Below are positions 59,743-64,000 of a stretch of 64,000 bases of DNA, piece by piece. The DNA is from Agelaius tricolor (Eukaryota > Chordata > Aves > Passeriformes > Icteridae). A program made the translations under genes and the position numbers. The stretch is taken from contig JALJCS010000028.1 of NCBI GenBank assembly GCA_023055355.1, positions 3,472,418-3,536,417 of the forward strand, written 5' to 3'. A model generated the notes under the pieces. The model was not told the DNA's origin. It worked only from the letters and a program-made list of their open reading frames with translations, and did not search any database. Numbering within the stretch: position 1 is the first letter of the stretch; each line of letters begins with the position of its first letter.

Positions 59743-60142
59743 CTACAGTTGTTGCAGGTTGCAATTGGCCCCAGGCACAGCAAACCTGGAGTTTCTGTCA
59801 ACGTGTGGGGCCTTGTGCAAACCTCAGGGCTGGCACCTCATGAAAAGCCAGGGGTGTGTGAAGAGCTCAGGCTCCTGCTGGTGCTGCTTGGCTTCAGATA
59901 CTGCTCAGGCCAACACCTTCCAAAGAGCACAAAGGCCGAGTTCCAGTTCCCATCCTGACTGGGAGAAGCAGGAGCTTGGAGCATTTGCCAGCCCAAACAC
60001 CTCCCAGTGGACTCACCCCCAGGTAGAGCCCAGCATTCCTGGCCCAACTCCCACCCACACAGCACCTCACCCTCACACATGGCCTGCAGCCAGCTCTCCT
60101 CCAGGAGGTTCAGAGCCTCAGGGCCAGGGCTGTTGGCTCTAA

Positions 60143-63100
60143 GGGCACAAAAGCATTCTGGGGAGGTCTGATTTTGAACTTTCTGCCCCCAAAGTTAAAC
60201 CCTCCAGAATCTGGGAAAGAAACCAAGCATACAGGCCAAGCTAGCAGCTTCTCTGCTCTGCTCAGGACACTTCTGACAAAGCAACCAGGGGTGTCTACCA
60301 ACAACCCATCGTGGGACCAAGTGCAGCAGAACAATCACAGCCACCCTCTGGCAATGAGATGCCAACATCTGCAATTGGCTTTAAATGCTTTCAGAATGCT
60401 TAGCAAGTTAAGGGGACTTTTGAGAGACTCTGCTTTTCCTTTCTTAGTAAAAACAATATATAGGGTTGGAACAAAAGCTCTGTGGGTCACAGCAACAACT
60501 GATCTCAGTTACTAAACCTGCCTTGTGCACACTAAAAACCACCCCTGCAGAGGAATCCCTTCTCCTGAGCCTCTCCTGCCCCGTGGCCTAGCATGTCCTG
60601 CAGCAGGGAGGGCTGATCCCAAGGAAAAACCCCAGGAGCTGAACTCCATGGTGCTGATGGGTCACTTCCTACCCAGCATATTCTAGGGTTCTATGAAAAG
60701 ACACTTCCATACACCAAGATCTGCTCCTGGACCTGCAGCTTTTTTGGAGAATAAGGTAAAAGCTGAACATGTTGACACAAGCAGAGAACACAGCATCCAG
60801 GATCAGTGCATTTCCTGCCTTCATTCCCAGAAATGGCTGATCCTCTTCTGAAAACCCTTTCCTAGAAAGAAACCAGCCTTAGGTGGACACCTGACCTGCA
60901 AATGTGCTGTTTGATGGCTTCAGGTTAGGGGACATTCTCAGTAATGAAGAGGGATGTAAGCAATGCATCTGCTCCTTGCCTGTGCTGCTGACTGTGCCCA
61001 GCCTTGGGAAAAGGAGGTTCCCAGCAGCAGAATTGGTTCTAATGCTGCTCTTCCATGCTGAGCTGCCTTAACCCCCCTGCCTGCACACAAGATGTGATTC
61101 AAGAGGATCAAGAGTAGGAGGAAATACCTCAGCATAACCTGCAGCATTCTTGGTATAAACCTGCTCATCTCTCCTCACTTACACAAAATGAGGCTCCTGC
61201 AAATTGCATTCCATGGGAACCTGTTTTAATTAATAATTCCCTTTTCTATTTCATATACCTTACAGGTTTTTTATATTTTAACACCCTTCACAAGAAACTG
61301 GTTCCAAAGATCTTTCATGAGCCGTATCCTGAGGAGCCACAACCACCTGCAAACCTGTTTTCCTTTCCTAGAAGGAAACTGGAAAGCAACTGGGTGCAGT
61401 AAATGCATGGCACAGAACACAGCAGGAGCAGAGGAAGGAGTCAGAGTTCTGCTCCTTGCAGTGACATTGCTGGGAAGCTGAAACTTCAGGTGACACATCC
61501 ACAGCTGGAGACCTCAAGGCCTTGTGCATACCCTGCTCACAGCATCCAGTGTGCAGCTGATTGAACTTCAGAGAAGCCAAACCCAGCTTTGGGTAATTCT
61601 GAAAAACCTCTCATGAAAATCTCTGAGAAGGCCCTTCCTGGCCTTTGCAGGACACTAACAGGGCAAGTTCTCACCTCCTGGAATCATTAAACACTCTAAC
61701 AAAAAGGGGAAAGATTTTCTCACCTCACCTGTACCCACCTGCTGGCAATTCCCATTCCCTCCAGGCAGTGCTTTTCCAACTCTTTGAGCCAGAAGGTTCC
61801 AGCTCCCCAGACAGATTCCCCAGCCCTGACACACTCAGGGATTCACAGGGCTGTTCAAAGGCTCTGCAGCAAGTCTGTCCTTTCCAATCCAAGGCAATGA
61901 GAGAGAAATCAGTCCTTGCACACTCACATTCCCAGCAGGCTCTGACACTGCCTACCCTGAGAGGAATTCCACCATTTGCCCACACCAACTTGGCAATATT
62001 TACCCTTATTTACATACAAACTGGCATCCATTTAATTCAACTATTTAACTGCTACAAAGCACCTCTCAAAAAAAAGCCTTTTGGAAGAAGAGCACCCACA
62101 TGACCTTCTGCAGAGGTGTAACACACACCCCTGGAGCCCTGCTGGAGGGGGTCTGTGGGGACAGACCTTTTGGAGACCTTGAGAACCCATCCAAACCTCT
62201 GGGCCCAATGGTGAGGCTGAGGCATCACTGGGTGTGGTACATGCAGATACATGAGCATACAGGAACGGTGAGAATATTTTTTCTTTTTCTTTTTTTTTAA
62301 CAAAACATCAGAGAAAAGTGTTTTATTGTTACTAAAAAAAAAAAATAACCAAACAATGCTCTAGTGTTTTAGGCCATGGATTCTCTAGCTCAGATTCATG
62401 GGGTGGAACACGTTAACAGGGAAAGTGTCTCATGGACCTCTCCCCTCTGGCCACAACCAGGCACCTCCTCCCTTCCCCGTGGTGATCAAATCACATCCTC
62501 AGGCAAGTACAGCAATTGTTTACATGTAAAAGTAAGATTAGGAAAGTAATGTATTTGTAGGCTTTCTTCCCTTTTTTTTTTTGTTTCTTTTTGTTGTTGT
62601 TTTTTTTTTTTTTTTTAAAGAAGTGATTTAGCAGCTGGAAAGAAAAAGACAGCATCATGTGAGCAGTCAGTGCTGCAGACACCCCCAGCAAATGCTCCAC
62701 AGGTTACTCACGGTCCATGGCCCACAGTTCACAAAGCACATTTCAGGGCTTCCCCAGCCTGGCAGAGTCCTTGATGGCAGGTGATCCTCTCAGTGAGCTC
62801 ATCTTGGCTGGCAGCAGCTGGGTCTGGAGCAGCAGCCCGGGTCCCCCTGGGCACGGGAAGGGTTCCCAGGGCTGTGGCTGTGCCCTGGCTGTGCTGGCAC
62901 GCACAGGATGGGCAGCGCCGCTCCTGCATCCTGCACCCTCCTGCCGTGGGCTGTCGGATCTCGGCTCTCACAGCTGCGGCTCCGGAGCTGCCAGGGTCAC
63001 AAGTCCCCTCTGATCCACGTCCCAGAGACCCAGCTGGGGTCGGGCACCGTCCGCCCTGAGGTCACGTCCCAGCCTGGGGACCAACCGCTCCCGGCTCCCG

Positions 63101-63340
63101 CTCGGCCCCGCAGCCACCGGCCGCTCCTTGGCCCGGGGCTTCTCGGCACAACTGAATCCCCTTTTTGCGTTTTTTTTTCCTTTTTTTAAACAACAATTGC
63201 TCTCACCCTTCATTTTTGGTAGTCACACATACAGACACACACAATATGTACACAATTTGGGCCCGAGGACCTACGGCATGCCAAGGAAGCCAGCACCGCT
63301 CAGGATGGTGCACACATTCAGCAGCTGTCAAAGGAGAAGT
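60143..63340. other. Intergenic sequence without recognised genes
   Basis: No supported exon. Simple T/A tracts occur at about 62280-62345 and 62570-62618. Short minus-strand open frames near 60938-61168 and 61725-61988 have no clear splice context. Confidence 0.45.
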
Positions 63341-63359
63341 CGTTTTACTTTCTTTTAAA

Positions 63360-64000
63360 CTTGCAATGTTTGTCTTTATTTTGTTCTTTATATTTTGAAA
63401 GTGAAAAGAAATAGTATTGAGTCAATTTCTTTCTTTTTTTTTTTTTTTTTTTTTTTTAAATATTTGTTCTATGTATTTACAAGCCTTAAAGTTGCTCTAA
63501 AGGTTCTCAAAGTATCACTAGTACTTTTTTCCCCGGGGTAGCACGGTTTTCAATGAGTTATTTTCGGAGCACTCTGGTCCGCTGCGGTTTTCTCAAATGC
63601 ATTTTTCTTCCGATCCAAGGTTATGTATGGTTTGATTACTATTTTCTTTTTAAATTTCTGAAGCAAGCTGAGAGGCAGGCAGAAAAATCTGATGACAATA
63701 AAAAAAAATTGATCTTGTCCTCATCTAGCTCACCCCAACCCCCTTCAAAGTTTTGTTGGTTTATCATGCTTTGAAACAAAACTGAGGTGCGTATGAAGGG
63801 GAGGGAAATTTATTTCTTTGCTTTTGTTCTATTATACAATTTGTTTACAGAAACTGCAAATTTAAAAATTACACTGGCATTTGCAGTCCTTAAAATAATA
63901 AATTAAAAGTTTTCAACTTGTTTTTGCTAAACAGATTCGTTTTGCTGTGTGTTTTCCTAAGTATGAGTCCTTGTTTAAAAAGAAAAGAAAAAGATTAAAA
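63360..64000 (-). other. EIF4G3: Possible EIF4G3 3' UTR (AT-rich, AATAAA at 63375-63380)
   Basis: The last 640 bp are AT-rich, unique and free of coding potential, with TTTATT (AATAAA on the minus strand) at 63375-63380 and several long T tracts. Conserved synteny would put the 3' end of EIF4G3 here on the minus strand. No EIF4G3 codon is visible in the window, so the assignment rests on position and composition only. Confidence 0.35.

Overview
This is a vertebrate nuclear window, almost certainly from a bird and probably a songbird. The evidence is short GT-AG introns, truncated CR1-type LINE copies, several passerine-style solo LTRs and GC-rich minisatellites inside introns. The gene order DDOST, KIF17, SH2D5, HP1BP3 (all on the minus strand) matches human 1p36.12 as I remember it. 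EIF4G3 would be expected next, beyond the right edge.

Layout, left to right. (1) 205-6479: DDOST, an 11-exon gene for the 48-kDa subunit of oligosaccharyltransferase. All exons are in phase and give 434 aa. Its CCAAT-box promoter is a triplicated 31-bp unit. (2) 6718-23227: KIF17, the homodimeric kinesin-2 motor of cilia and dendrites, present only as a decayed remnant. Several exons are intact, but others carry frameshifts, stops and loss of motor residues, and some motor and tail exons are missing. Five solo LTRs lie in DDOST and KIF17 introns. (3) 25060-29825: SH2D5, a 9-exon PTB+SH2 adaptor of 404 aa, whose introns and flanks hold unrelated tandem-repeat arrays. (4) 33240-53900: HP1BP3, a linker-histone-like chromatin protein of 559 aa with 12 coding exons, a noncoding first exon in a CpG island and a 7.6-kb first intron. 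(5) 54.1-63.3 kb: mostly unique intergenic DNA with two CR1 fragments. It contains a set of phase-compatible minus-strand exons (58029-59742) that read like the 3' end of a protein gene I do not recognise. (6) 63.3-64 kb: AT-rich sequence that may be the 3' UTR of EIF4G3.

The genes do not form one pathway: DDOST is ER glycosylation, HP1BP3 is heterochromatin, SH2D5 is neuronal signalling and KIF17 is ciliary or dendritic transport. The two most interesting points are the apparent lineage-specific loss of KIF17 between two intact neighbours, and the unassigned multi-exon candidate gene upstream of HP1BP3. Exon boundaries were derived by hand from splice sites, reading phase and remembered family sequences; no database search was possible.
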